64,000 nt of DNA from Psychrobacter vallis (GCF_904846715.1 NZ_CAJHBU010000008.1:1-64000); one strand, 5' to 3'; numbered from the stretch's first letter, positions 19,345-29,428 are shown. Notes: a model not told the origin generated them from the sequence alone. Numbers and translations are program-made.

Positions 19345-20904
19345 ATGATCGACATGGAAAAATTATCAGAAAAAATCCCATTTTTACATCAACGCTGGTT
19401 TCAATTTTTGCAATTTTTGACTCGGCATTTTTTAGAAGACAATTGCCAACAAAAAGCAGCCTCTTTGACTTATACGACGATGTTATCGATTGTGCCAATA
19501 CTGACGGTATTATTGATGATTTTATCCTCAGTACCAGCGCTTGCATCGGTCAGAGCACAAATTTATGAGGTGATATATAGCAATTTATTGCCACAATCAA
19601 GCATGCAGGTCAGTCAGTATATCAATAGCTTCGCCGAAAAGTCATCTAATCTAACCATTATTGGTGCCATGGTTTTACTCTTTACGACCATCATGACGTT
19701 GACGACCATTGAACGCGCTTTTAACCAAATCTGGCGCGTAGAAAACCGTTCGGGCGGCCTAAAAAGCATGTTGCGCTACTGGACTATCGTTACGTTAGGG
19801 CCATTGGTATTGGGTACTGCTTTTATCGCCTCAAGTGCGGTACAAAGTCTAAGTTTCTTAAATCGACAAATCGCAGGTTATGGTATCGATTGGTCATTTT
19901 GGGTACAGGCGGTGTCCATTGGTATCACTGTCGCAGGTTTCATCGGGATGTATTGGTTTATTCCCAAAGCACGCGTACCAGTAAAAAACGCCGCCATCGC
20001 TGGTGTATTTGTCGCCATCGTATTTGAGCTGATGAAGCATCTCTTTGGTACAGTGATGGCCAACTTTACCAGTTATGAAGCGATCTATGGCGCTTTTGCC
20101 GCACTGCCTATTTTCTTACTATGGATTTATTTATCATGGAATCTCATTTTATTGGGCGTTGAGATTAGCTATACCCTGACTATTTTTGAAACCCAAGAGG
20201 TTTATCCTCGTCATCCGTTACTCAGCTTGCTAGATATGCTAAATTTGGTATATACCCATCACCTAAAAGGCGAAGCCGTCAGCGAACAAGCGCTGCGTAA
20301 TGTGCTAGGGCGCAAGGAATTACCAAAGTGGTATATTTACATCAATTATCTACAAGACAGCAACCTCATCACGATGACCGAAGATGATGATTATGTGCTC
20401 AAAAAAGACTTGAGCAAAATGACCTTGTGGGATTTTTATCGGACTCTACCCTACCCCTTGCCCATTAAGGATGAGCTCGACGAGATGAATGTAGAGGATC
20501 AGAAACCTTGGCTAAGCTTGTTGGTTGATCGCTTTGAGCACACCGAAGCTTATGCCAAACAGCAGTTGAATCTGCCGTTAAGTGCTATTTTTGCCCATAG
20601 TGAGCCACGTAAGAAAGCCTCTCCGGAAGAAAAAGGCACACGTAAAGGTCATAAAAATAATTTATTTAGAAAAATCGAACCTGAAACAGCCAGTCAGCTA
20701 TCAGGTAATGATTCAAATATCGAAGGGTCACGGCACTTTGAGCCTATCGCCTATGATAGAGAAAGTGACATTGAATATGACGATCACAATAACGAGGCCA
20801 TTATCCCTATAGGCAGTGGCGAACGCAATGCGCAAACGGCTACCAACAAAAGAGATCAAAAGAACGCTATTATTACAGAAGCGGATAACCCCAAAATAAA
20901 GTAA
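19345..20904 (+). CDS. YihY/RNase BN-like inner-membrane protein
   Basis: Integral membrane protein of the YihY/virulence factor BrkB family, 519 residues. About six membrane helices lie in residues 40-275, with the family segments CQQKAASLTYTTMLSIVP, TIERAFNQIWRV and PIFLLWIYLSWNLILLGVEISY. The C-terminal 240 residues are soluble, with a winged-helix-like part to about 420 and a polar, acidic tail. Members were once called RNase BN wrongly; the true role is unknown. A second ATG three codons later is also possible; neither has a strong RBS. Confidence 0.85.
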   Translation: MIDMEKLSEKIPFLHQRWFQFLQFLTRHFLEDNCQQKAASLTYTTMLSIVPILTVLLMILSSVPALASVRAQIYEVIYSNLLPQSSMQVSQYINSFAEKSSNLTIIGAMVLLFTTIMTLTTIERAFNQIWRVENRSGGLKSMLRYWTIVTLGPLVLGTAFIASSAVQSLSFLNRQIAGYGIDWSFWVQAVSIGITVAGFIGMYWFIPKARVPVKNAAIAGVFVAIVFELMKHLFGTVMANFTSYEAIYGAFAALPIFLLWIYLSWNLILLGVEISYTLTIFETQEVYPRHPLLSLLDMLNLVYTHHLKGEAVSEQALRNVLGRKELPKWYIYINYLQDSNLITMTEDDDYVLKKDLSKMTLWDFYRTLPYPLPIKDELDEMNVEDQKPWLSLLVDRFEHTEAYAKQQLNLPLSAIFAHSEPRKKASPEEKGTRKGHKNNLFRKIEPETASQLSGNDSNIEGSRHFEPIAYDRESDIEYDDHNNEAIIPIGSGERNAQTATNKRDQKNAIITEADNPKIK

Positions 20905-20951
20905 AAATTATAGGGCAATGTTTAGAGCCATAAAGTTATAAAAAAGCCACG

Positions 20952-22601
20952 ATGCCATTATTTTTGGATGCCTTAAAGCTTATGACAACAAATAAAAACG
21001 ACCAAAAAAACTTATGGCAGGGTACTTATGATGCAGCTCAGAAAAGACTGAGGCAATTCACTCAGCTATGGTCGCTACAGACGCTTTCTGATCTGCCCGA
21101 TCGACTTAAAAACCTGTGGGAGCAGCTTATTGGCTCTTACTGGTTTATCCCCACTGCGTGTGTGATCGCGGGTATTCTACTTGCACCGTTATTGGTGACT
21201 GTCGATCAGCATTTCGACCGTGAAACCGTCAGAGAGATTACTTTTGCCTTTACGGGTGACGATGATGCCGCTCGCGCTATCATGACAGCGATTGCAGGTG
21301 CTGTGCTCGGCGTGGCGGGAACCACCTTTTCGATTACGATCGCCGTGCTGTCTATGGCATCTTCACAGTTTGGCCCAAGATTGTTGCGTAACTTTTTGAC
21401 AGATAAGCCAAATCAGTTTGTATTGGGTGCGTTCATTGGTACGTTTAGCTATAGTTTGTTGGTCTTAAAGTCTATTCATAAGTATGATGTGTCATATGGC
21501 GTACCGCAGCTGTCCGTCACTTTTGCTATTATCATGGCAATTATTTGCGCGCTTTTACTGGTGTATTTTGTACAGCATATGGTACACGCCATCCAAGCCT
21601 CACATGTCATTCAAAATGCCAGCAATGATGCTATCGATAACATTCACTACTGGTACAGTGATTGCTGTGATATTGAGCATCAACGTAATGTTGAACATCA
21701 TGATGTCGAGCAATTTCAGACGTGGCCTGCAACACCTGTCTATCCCCCACGCTCAGGTTATATCCAGCAAATTTATCTTGAGTCATTGATAACATTGACT
21801 CAAGACTATGGTGGTGTGGTACAAATGCATGTCAACCTTGGTGACTATGTCACTGACAAAAACGTGATTGGTTATTTTTATCAACGCCCAAAAAACCATC
21901 CTCTTAATCAACAAAAAACAGCGACACCACACTTGGCAGTTGTGCCGCGCTCACCTGATGGTATGTTTTGGCAGCGTTTTGCCGATTGCATACGCCTCGA
22001 ACAACGCTTGGCGCATTCTAATGACATTGCCTATAGTTTGGGGCAAATGACTGAGATTGCGGTTCGGGCATTATCGCCGGGTATCAACGACCCAAAAACA
22101 GCCGTCAACTGTGTGCAATCATTGACGAGCTGCTTGAGTATCATGATGCGTCGTCAGCCGCCCAGTCCTTATCACTTTTATACGCCAGCACCCGATAACG
22201 ATGCGTCTGATACAGTGGGTCATGAGCAGCGATCGGCCATATTGGCTTTGGTCACTCACACTCCCACAATATCAGACTTTATTAATAGGTCGCTTGGCGA
22301 GATACGTCGTTATGCAGCAGCGGACTTGATGGTACTCAAAGCGCTGTGTCAGTCAATGATAGATCTGAGTTACGCACGCGTGAATCATGCACAGCAGCAA
22401 ACGCTATTACATGAGCTAAATTTGATCAAGCGTGCTGGAGAAGAGAATTTAAGCTATCAAGAGCTGATACATGATTTGATTGCTATGTGCCAACAAGCAG
22501 AGCGATTTATTCTTGATGATGATGCGCAACATCAGTATTTTAGTTATGAAAGTGAATTTGCCGCCCACATCCGTAAAGCACTAGAAACACAATCAAGCTA
22601 A
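20952..22601 (+). CDS. DUF2254 membrane protein
   Basis: Large protein (549 residues) with four hydrophobic segments between about residues 65 and 215 and a soluble C-terminal two thirds. Family marks are ITIAVLSMASSQFGPRLLRNF, LGAFIGTFSYSLLVL, and RALSPGINDPKTAVNC near residue 375. Function is unknown. A second ATG ten codons in (20982) could be the true start; neither has a clear RBS. It follows the YihY gene by 47 bases and precedes an antiporter, so the three may form an envelope or ion-related unit. Confidence 0.82.
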   Translation: MPLFLDALKLMTTNKNDQKNLWQGTYDAAQKRLRQFTQLWSLQTLSDLPDRLKNLWEQLIGSYWFIPTACVIAGILLAPLLVTVDQHFDRETVREITFAFTGDDDAARAIMTAIAGAVLGVAGTTFSITIAVLSMASSQFGPRLLRNFLTDKPNQFVLGAFIGTFSYSLLVLKSIHKYDVSYGVPQLSVTFAIIMAIICALLLVYFVQHMVHAIQASHVIQNASNDAIDNIHYWYSDCCDIEHQRNVEHHDVEQFQTWPATPVYPPRSGYIQQIYLESLITLTQDYGGVVQMHVNLGDYVTDKNVIGYFYQRPKNHPLNQQKTATPHLAVVPRSPDGMFWQRFADCIRLEQRLAHSNDIAYSLGQMTEIAVRALSPGINDPKTAVNCVQSLTSCLSIMMRRQPPSPYHFYTPAPDNDASDTVGHEQRSAILALVTHTPTISDFINRSLGEIRRYAAADLMVLKALCQSMIDLSYARVNHAQQQTLLHELNLIKRAGEENLSYQELIHDLIAMCQQAERFILDDDAQHQYFSYESEFAAHIRKALETQSS

Positions 22602-22723
22602 GCATTGGAAACATTGCTAATGTCCCATACGTATGCATAAAACAAAGAAATATTACACCGACGTGACTCTCATAAGCTTTGAGCTTATAAGGTAACTTTT
22701 ATATTGATAAGAGATCTTGCTTT

Positions 22724-24001
22724 ATGGCATCTGCAACCAGTTTAACCATCCTCGAAGTCAGCGCCATATTCTTAACAATTACGGCCTTATTGACTTATGT
22801 CAATCATCGTTTTATTGGTTTACCAACCACGATTGGCGTGATGGTCATCTCTATTGTCTTGTCTATCGGTGCAATATTTTTAGGGTTTTTAGGGTTTGAT
22901 CAACTCATTGATTATGAAGTTAGCTTATTAAAGCGGCTTGATTTTACCGAAGTGTTGTTGGATGGCATGCTCTCTATGCTCTTATTTGCTGGCGCTTTAC
23001 ACGTCAATATTAGTGATTTAAAGCGTTATAAACTGCCCATTGGTATCCTCGCTGGTCTTGGCACTATCGTGTCAGCAATGCTTATTGCTACAGCAATTTA
23101 TTTTATGCTACCCCTACTTGGTTTTGGCTTACCATTTCTGTGGTGCTTATTGTTTGGGGCTCTCATATCTCCTACTGATCCCATTGCGGTGATGGGTATT
23201 CTGTCCTCGGCAGGTGCGCCCAAAAGTATCGAAACCGTGATCGCTGGTGAGTCATTATTTAATGATGGTATCGGCGTGGTTATCTTTGTTTTGCTGCTCG
23301 GTATTTTATCAAGCGGCGATATCCCAACGGCTAACTATGTGGCACATACGTTAGCAGTTGAAGCTGGTGGTGGCATCGTCTTTGGTTTGGTACTCGGCGC
23401 CATTTTATATTACTTAATCAAAAGCATCGACAGTTATCAAGAGGAAGTACTCCTAACGCTGGCAGGTGTCATTGGCGGCTATGCGCTTGCCAGTCATTGG
23501 CATTTATCAGGGCCATTGGCCATGGTAATAGTGGGATTAATGGTTGGTAATCGCGGGCGAGCGCTGGCGATGAGTGACAAGACACGTCATTATATTGATT
23601 TGTTTTGGGAATTGATTGATGAGATTTTAAATGCCATTTTATTCGTACTGATCGGGCTAGAAGTGGTAATGATTGCTTACTCAGGTAACTTATTTATCGC
23701 CGCTGGTTTGACGATTATTATTGCCCTGCTTGCTCGCTTTATTGTCGTAGGCATGACCACCAAAACCTTTCATCGCCAGCTTGACTTGCCGAAAGGCGCT
23801 TGGAAAGTACTGACATGGGGCGGATTGCGTGGTGGGATTTCAGTGGCCTTGGTATTGCAGCTTCCTATTGGTGCAGAACGTGATATCTTATTGGCGCTCA
23901 CTTATGCCGTGGTGATATTTTCTATTTTGGTACAAGGATTAAGCGTTGGCAGAGTCGCCAAAAGTATTCGTACGGATGATAAAGTAGTAACGGAGGGATA
24001 G
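22724..24001 (+). CDS. CPA1-type Na+(cation):proton antiporter
   Basis: Inner-membrane antiporter of the NhaP/CPA1 group, 425 residues with about 12-13 helices. The ion-binding region is intact: SPTDP with D152, and GESLFNDG with E176, N180 and D181. GGLRGGIS near residue 370 is also conserved. It exports Na+ (or K+/Li+) in exchange for protons and serves pH and salt homeostasis. There is no large cytoplasmic C-terminal regulatory domain. It is co-directional with the DUF2254 gene, 122 bases apart. Confidence 0.9.
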   Translation: MASATSLTILEVSAIFLTITALLTYVNHRFIGLPTTIGVMVISIVLSIGAIFLGFLGFDQLIDYEVSLLKRLDFTEVLLDGMLSMLLFAGALHVNISDLKRYKLPIGILAGLGTIVSAMLIATAIYFMLPLLGFGLPFLWCLLFGALISPTDPIAVMGILSSAGAPKSIETVIAGESLFNDGIGVVIFVLLLGILSSGDIPTANYVAHTLAVEAGGGIVFGLVLGAILYYLIKSIDSYQEEVLLTLAGVIGGYALASHWHLSGPLAMVIVGLMVGNRGRALAMSDKTRHYIDLFWELIDEILNAILFVLIGLEVVMIAYSGNLFIAAGLTIIIALLARFIVVGMTTKTFHRQLDLPKGAWKVLTWGGLRGGISVALVLQLPIGAERDILLALTYAVVIFSILVQGLSVGRVAKSIRTDDKVVTEG

Positions 24002-24042
24002 CGTAAAAACAACCTCAACCGCCATAATGCTTTAATAAGTTT

Positions 24043-24591
24043 CTACAGCAAACCCTTCCGCTTCATATTACGATAAACCACAATGACGATTAAAATGTTT
24101 GAGATCAATATGCCAAGCTTAAACCAATCAAATGGGCTGACGATCAGATAGTAAATCTCGATAGGAATAAACACACCATAGCCGAGCACGCCAAACCAAT
24201 ACGCCCATGTTTTATCTTGCCATAGGCCATAAGCTTCCAGAAAGCGCAAACTGGCATAAGCAACGATCAATAATAGAAACATTGGCCAGTTTTTGCTGGC
24301 CTGTTGGGCAATTTGGACGGCGCTATCAACTTGCGGTGCCAGCAGTTGACCAAAGCTTTGCTGCCAAGAGGCAGTCGCTGTTCTCAGCCAATGTTCAAGA
24401 TCGGTATGCCACGACCATAGCGCCCCTGCCCCTAATAGAGCACCAACACCTTTGACCACTTCATAAACTGCCACGGCCTTGATGGACTCACTGGCAGTGC
24501 TGCGAGAGCTTACCTGCTGATTACGGAAATTAGAGTCACTCCCCTCCGAGGATGGCAGCAGATCGTCATCCTGTCGGGGCAGATTAACCAA
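24043..24591 (-). CDS. DUF2127 membrane protein
   Basis: About 182 residues with four hydrophobic segments after a polar N terminus; the segments IKAVAVYEVVKGVGALLGAG, SLRFLEAYGLW and GVFIPIEIYYL match the DUF2127 pattern. Function unknown. An ATG at 24651 would overlap pyrC' by 68 bases and has no RBS. A TTG at 24591 has GGAG seven bases upstream and overlaps the pyrC' stop by eight bases, so it is chosen and implies coupled translation. The start remains uncertain. Confidence 0.72.
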   Translation of the reverse strand: MVNLPRQDDDLLPSSEGSDSNFRNQQVSSRSTASESIKAVAVYEVVKGVGALLGAGALWSWHTDLEHWLRTATASWQQSFGQLLAPQVDSAVQIAQQASKNWPMFLLLIVAYASLRFLEAYGLWQDKTWAYWFGVLGYGVFIPIEIYYLIVSPFDWFKLGILISNILIVIVVYRNMKRKGLL

Positions 24592-25795
24592 AGAATGTCT
24601 CCACGACACGACCTTGTAATTGCTGATTAAAAAACGGTGTGTTTTTGCCATTTGATAGCATTGATTGCGCGGTTACTTGCCACTCAAGATTGGGATCAAC
24701 CAACACCGCACCGCCAATGCTTTCATATTGCTCAGTAATGCCAGCGATTTTTGCAGGGTTAAGACAGATTTTGTCCACCAGCTGCTCTATCGTTAATACT
24801 CCATCATGCACCAGCTGACATGCCAGCGCCATGAAGGTATCAAAATTTGAGATACCTGGTGTACTCTCAGCAAACGGTGCCTTTTTCGCAGTACTGTTCA
24901 GTGGTTCATGATGGCTACAAATCGCATCAATGGTACCGTCTTTCAGTCCACGGCGAATGGCTTGCTGGTCAGTATTACTACGTAGTGGCGGCAACACATA
25001 AGCCTGAGCATTAAAGCCTTCTAAATTATCATCTGTTAAATACAGCTGATGCATCGCCACGTCACAAGTCACTGGCAGACCTTTATCTTTTGCCCAGCGC
25101 ATCAGCTCTATTGAAGATTTGCAAGACAATTGACTAAAGTGAGCGGCAATGCCTGTCTCTTCGACCATCAATAACTGGGTAGATAAAGCAACTGTTTCCG
25201 CAATCCACGGAATACCTTGTAGTCCATGATAAGACGCAATATACCCTTCATGTGCCACCCCATCTCCAGACAGACTTGCCTCATCAGGATAAAAGAATAC
25301 TTTCATTCCAAACGTTGCCGCGTACTCCAGTGTACGTAGCAGTACTAAGTCATTACGAAAAGGCCTACGAGCGTTAGAGACAGCAATACAACCGCCTTTT
25401 TTTAAGCCTGCGATATTAGAGGGGCGCTCGCCTTCTAAGCCCGCGGTCAATGCACCCAAAATATGTAAATGAATCCCGCCATCATCCAGCGCACGCTCAC
25501 GCAAACCCTTGAGTAACGAGCCGTTTTCTAAAATAGGATTGGTATCTGGTGGAATCACCACATGCAAAAAACCATTACCACGGGCAGCACGACCTTCAGA
25601 TTCTAACGTACCATGTTGTTGTTGTCCTGGTTCACGTAAGCGCGCGCACAAATCAACCAACGGTGGCAACAACCACATCTCACGCCCTGCTTCAAGTGAC
25701 GCCAGCTTATCGGTTACAGCACTTGGCAAGGCATTTTTAATGGTTTGAGGAAGATGGTCACGTATCGGTGCTTCCGTATTGAGCGTAGTAGACAT
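24584..25795 (-). CDS. pyrC': Dihydroorotase-like protein, non-catalytic (PyrC')
   Basis: Resembles dihydroorotase but lacks key zinc ligands. The usual DxHxHxRxPG is D48-L-C50-A-R52-L-R54-E-P-G, so both histidines are replaced by Cys and Arg. The later TDHAPH block reads C293-S-H-H-E-P-L, losing the catalytic Asp and a His. In Pseudomonas, such PyrC' proteins are inactive and hold the aspartate transcarbamoylase holoenzyme together. It lies 59 bases downstream of pyrB, matching that role. An active PyrC should be encoded elsewhere. 403 residues. Confidence 0.88.
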   Translation of the reverse strand: MSTTLNTEAPIRDHLPQTIKNALPSAVTDKLASLEAGREMWLLPPLVDLCARLREPGQQQHGTLESEGRAARGNGFLHVVIPPDTNPILENGSLLKGLRERALDDGGIHLHILGALTAGLEGERPSNIAGLKKGGCIAVSNARRPFRNDLVLLRTLEYAATFGMKVFFYPDEASLSGDGVAHEGYIASYHGLQGIPWIAETVALSTQLLMVEETGIAAHFSQLSCKSSIELMRWAKDKGLPVTCDVAMHQLYLTDDNLEGFNAQAYVLPPLRSNTDQQAIRRGLKDGTIDAICSHHEPLNSTAKKAPFAESTPGISNFDTFMALACQLVHDGVLTIEQLVDKICLNPAKIAGITEQYESIGGAVLVDPNLEWQVTAQSMLSNGKNTPFFNQQLQGRVVETFFG

Positions 25796-25854
25796 AAGCG
25801 TTATTACCGTATCAATAAAATGAAATAAATGAGAATGAAATGGCGACTAGAGTA

Positions 25855-26928
25855 TTAGCTACCAGCCGCTTGATGCGCTCGTTGACCTTCCATTGCCAGA
25901 GACAATACGGCCATACGAATGGCAATACCGTTATTTACCTGCTTTAAGATCACCGATTGTGCGCCATCAGCGACGCTCGACGCGATCTCAACCCCGCGGT
26001 TCATCGGCCCTGGATGCATCACCAACGCATCAGGCTTAGCAAGTGCCACTCGCTCTGGCGTAATACCATAGTGTTTGTAATACTCACTTGAGGACGCCAA
26101 GAGTGGCGAACCGATACGCTCATTTTGAATTCTCAATCCCATAATGACATCGCAGTCCGTGACGCACTCATTCATGTTTTCATAAACTTGCACTCCATAA
26201 CGCTCTATCCCCTTAGGCAATAAAGTACGTGGGGCACAGACGCGAATATCTTTAACACCTAAGGTTTGTAGCGCACTGATATCAGAGCGGGCGACCCGTG
26301 AATGCTTAATATCACCAACGATAGCCACTGATAGCTCTTCAAATGGGCGCGGTGCCTCACGGTGAATGGTTAACATATCGAGCATGCCTTGCGTTGGATG
26401 CGCATGCCAGCCATCACCGCCATTAATAATAGCGATGTCTGGTGTCACTTCTGTCGCCATAAAATGGGCGGCACCCGAGGCTGAATGCCGTACCACAAAG
26501 ATATCCGCCGTCATGGCTTGCAAGTTCCACAATGTATCGCGTAAGCTTTCGCCTTTTTTGGCGCTAGAACGTTCGATATCGATATTCAGCACATTGGCAC
26601 CCAAGCGCTTTTCGGCCACTTCAAAAGTAGTGCGCGTACGAGTCGATGGCTCAAAAAATAAATTCATCACCGTATAGCCCTCCAACTCAGGACGATTAAT
26701 CAGTTGTCCGTTATCATCAAAGAACGTCTCGGCTTTAGCGATAATCGCTTGCAACTGAGCTTTGTTAAGACCCTCTACACCCAAAAAGTGGCGAATGCGA
26801 CCATCGGTATTGAGCTGTGGGCGACTTAGTGAGGTGTTGAGCCTTTGATGAATGGTATCGGGATCGAATTTTGCATAATCGGTCGGCGAAACCGTATGGG
26901 TAGAATGGCTATCGATAGAATTTGACAT
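25855..26928 (-). CDS. pyrB: Aspartate carbamoyltransferase catalytic subunit
   Basis: Forms N-carbamoyl-L-aspartate from carbamoyl phosphate and L-aspartate, the committed step of pyrimidine synthesis. The carbamoyl-phosphate loop [12 protein letters not shown] is at residues 92-103, and HPTQGMLDM and [11 protein letters not shown] are conserved. The N terminus is extended by about 45 residues compared with E. coli PyrB, as seen in the class with PyrC' partners, where the extension holds a UTP regulatory site. No pyrI-type regulatory gene is adjacent. Confidence 0.95.
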   Translation of the reverse strand: MSNSIDSHSTHTVSPTDYAKFDPDTIHQRLNTSLSRPQLNTDGRIRHFLGVEGLNKAQLQAIIAKAETFFDDNGQLINRPELEGYTVMNLFFEPSTRTRTTFEVAEKRLGANVLNIDIERSSAKKGESLRDTLWNLQAMTADIFVVRHSASGAAHFMATEVTPDIAIINGGDGWHAHPTQGMLDMLTIHREAPRPFEELSVAIVGDIKHSRVARSDISALQTLGVKDIRVCAPRTLLPKGIERYGVQVYENMNECVTDCDVIMGLRIQNERIGSPLLASSSEYYKHYGITPERVALAKPDALVMHPGPMNRGVEIASSVADGAQSVILKQVNNGIAIRMAVLSLAMEGQRAHQAAGS

Positions 26929-27338
26929 AATGATGAGTCTTTATTATGAGTTTGAATGGGTCTATATTAATCGTTTATTCATCTTTGTTCGAGCATTTAT
27001 AATTGATACCTACAGACACAGGGACATTTTGACGCTTATTTGCTACAATTTACCGTAATAAAAGCAGACTTATGAAAAGCGCTTAGCAGCACTGTATTTA
27101 TTTTATAATGGATCGACCATCAGTAAGCCTTTATCGAACATTATACAAATAAGCCTATCAAAATTATAAATGAATAATGATTATAGTGTAGCTGATTTTA
27201 CGGTCAGGACAAAGATGCCTTCTAGGCTATCTAATCATCAGACTGCGCAAGTTGCAGGCTTATAGCTACTCATACTATCTATTTTTTATCTAACGCTCAG
27301 CCATTTTTTATTCTCAATACCACTCATTAGGAAGCCTT
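26929..27338. other. Divergent intergenic region between pyrB and fbp
   Basis: About 410 bases, AT-rich, containing the promoters of both genes. I found no promoter with two good boxes, no leader peptide and no attenuator hairpin with a T run. Confidence 0.4.
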
Positions 27339-28322
27339 ATGACGACCCTAGCAAACTATCTAAACGCTCACGCAACCAATCCTGCCCTTAATGACGTGAT
27401 TACAACGGTTACTGACGTTGGCAAAGTCATCTCACAATTGCTAAGAAAAGGGGCTTTAGCAGATATCTTAGGCGAAGCTGGCAATCAAAACGTCCAAGGG
27501 GAAGATCAGAAAAAGCTGGATGTACTGGCCAATGATTTATTGTTAGATGCGTTGGCAAAAAATGCACATTGTGCTGGCGTTGCTTCAGAAGAGCTGGATG
27601 ATGCCACCCCCGCTAATGCTGATGGCAGTCTATTGGTATTGTTTGATCCACTGGATGGTTCATCAAATATCGACATCAATATGGCAGTTGGTACTATTTT
27701 TTCCATTCTACCGTATAAGCGCCAAGGTCAAGTCAGTGAGAATAGTGATTTTTTGCAAGCAGGAAATCAACAACTGGCAGCAGGTTATTTATTATATGGA
27801 ACGTCTACCGTTCTAGCGCTAACAGTAGCAGATAATGTCGTTATGTTCAGCTTAGACCCAGACACTAATGATTATGTGCTCATCGAAGACAATGTTCAAA
27901 TCGATGCTGATACCAGTGAGTACGCTATCAATGCTTCAAACTATCGCTATTGGCGCGCCCCAATGCAACAATATATCGACGAGCTTATCGCTGGTGAAAC
28001 TGGCGTTCGTGGTCGTGATTTTAACATGCGCTGGGTGGCTGCCATGGTTGGTGATGTTCACCGCATTTTATGTCGTGGTGGTCTATTTACCTATCCATTT
28101 GATACTAAATACGCTCATAAAGCAGGTAAATTACGTTTGATGTATGAAGCCAATCCGATGAGTCTATTGATTGAACGCGCTGGCGGCGAAGCAACTGACG
28201 CCGTTCATCGCATTTTAGATATCGAACCAACCGATATCCATCAACGCGTGCCTGTGGTACTTGGTAGTAAAAATGAAGTCAATTATATTAAAGACTTACA
28301 TGTGAATTATACTGACAAATAA
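27339..28322 (+). CDS. fbp: Fructose-1,6-bisphosphatase class 1
   Basis: Hydrolyses fructose 1,6-bisphosphate to fructose 6-phosphate in gluconeogenesis. The metal and substrate motif [10 protein letters not shown] begins at residue 103, with the preceding SEELDD (near residue 83) supplying further Mg2+ ligands; RYVGSMV-type substrate contacts appear as [13 protein letters not shown], and [14 protein letters not shown] is conserved. 327 residues, normal. The stop codon is immediately followed by a palindromic element (28323). Confidence 0.96.
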   Translation: MTTLANYLNAHATNPALNDVITTVTDVGKVISQLLRKGALADILGEAGNQNVQGEDQKKLDVLANDLLLDALAKNAHCAGVASEELDDATPANADGSLLVLFDPLDGSSNIDINMAVGTIFSILPYKRQGQVSENSDFLQAGNQQLAAGYLLYGTSTVLALTVADNVVMFSLDPDTNDYVLIEDNVQIDADTSEYAINASNYRYWRAPMQQYIDELIAGETGVRGRDFNMRWVAAMVGDVHRILCRGGLFTYPFDTKYAHKAGKLRLMYEANPMSLLIERAGGEATDAVHRILDIEPTDIHQRVPVVLGSKNEVNYIKDLHVNYTDK

Positions 28323-28468
28323 TATAGTCGATTCTAAATAAAACAGATACATTATATTTCGACGCTGAACTGGTATAAATTTTTCTGGCTTGCTGTGCCT
28401 TCGCAGCTCGATGCTGCAAAAAATTCATTCCAGTGCCGCTGACTCGTTTTTATACTGAACTTACTATA
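28323..28468 (+). repeat. 146-bp palindromic element, family 1, copy B
   Basis: Starts on the base after the fbp stop codon. Ends are TATAGTCGATTCTAAAT and TACTGAACTTACTATA, an imperfect terminal inverted repeat starting TATAGT. Alignable over its full length to copy C (40717-40862, opposite strand), including internal hairpin arms. No reading frame. Confidence 0.9.
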
Positions 28469-28608
28469 CATCCGCTCTCCTATCGAGGATAACTCACATT
28501 GATAATAATTAGCATAAAGCCTATGATTTATTTGGTTTTATGCTAATTAGGCTTTGTGCCAGTTATCAAAATTATCCATATACTACTTTTCTTTCTAAGC
28601 GATCCATC

Positions 28609-29403
28609 ATGGTATTAAATCCCACCGAGCTGATTACCTCAGATAAAAATACGACGGTCAAGTTAGTAAAAGCACTCTTGGGGCAAGCTCGCCAGCGTAA
28701 CAAACATGGCCAAACGGTCATTGAAGGCGTGCACCTCATCGATGCTGCTCTGCGTAGTGATTATCCATTTGTTCAAATACTTCTGTCTGAGTCAGCGCGT
28801 AGCCATCCTGAGGTTCAGCAGATTTTAACGCGCCTGCCAACTTATACACCCATTTTGGCATTGTCAGACACGCTTTATGAAAGCGTACGCAGCTTGGGCA
28901 CAGGTATCGATATCATGGCAGTCATTAAGATACCAACGCCTAGTTTATCGATGATGGTGGATGATTGCTTGATTCTTAATGACGTTCAGGACAGCGGTAA
29001 TGTTGGCACTTTACTACGCACAGCAGCGGCGGTCGGTATCCATAATATTTTATGCACCAGTGCAACTGCTCAAGCATGGTCTCCAAAAACACTACGCGCA
29101 GGCATGGGCGCGCAATTTGCACTAACTATTTTTGAGGGCTTGAGTGTTCAAGATATTTTGAACAACGTACAAACACCCCTATTTGCGACCAGCTCACATA
29201 CCGATACCGTCATTTATCAACATGATTTAAAGCAACCCATCGCTTGGATTATGGGGCATGAAGGTCAAGGCGTTTGTGATGAGCTGATGCAGTGCGCCAC
29301 ACCTATTGCCTTGCCGCAACCCAATGGACAAGAAAGCCTCAATGTCGCCATTGCAGGGTCACTTTGCTTGTATGAGACTTTACGACAAAGACAATACGCT
29401 TAG
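28609..29403 (+). CDS. TrmH/SpoU-family RNA 2'-O-ribose methyltransferase
   Basis: Knotted (SPOUT) methyltransferase of about 264 residues acting on rRNA or tRNA. The N-terminal part has the SpoU substrate-binding fold (IEGVHLIDAALR). The three SpoU motifs follow: ILNDVQDSGNVGTLLRTA, IMGHEGQGV and LNVAIAGSLCLYE. The target nucleotide cannot be deduced. An earlier in-frame ATG at 28540 would add 23 residues not expected in the family and has no RBS, so 28609 is used. Confidence 0.84.
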   Translation: MVLNPTELITSDKNTTVKLVKALLGQARQRNKHGQTVIEGVHLIDAALRSDYPFVQILLSESARSHPEVQQILTRLPTYTPILALSDTLYESVRSLGTGIDIMAVIKIPTPSLSMMVDDCLILNDVQDSGNVGTLLRTAAAVGIHNILCTSATAQAWSPKTLRAGMGAQFALTIFEGLSVQDILNNVQTPLFATSSHTDTVIYQHDLKQPIAWIMGHEGQGVCDELMQCATPIALPQPNGQESLNVAIAGSLCLYETLRQRQYA

Positions 29404-29428
29404 CTTCCTAGTTAATATCTATGACATA

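Noticed and set aside
24592-24651. The upstream ATG of the DUF2127 frame
   Set aside because: It would give a 68-base overlap with pyrC' and has no ribosome-binding site; the TTG at 24591 is better placed.
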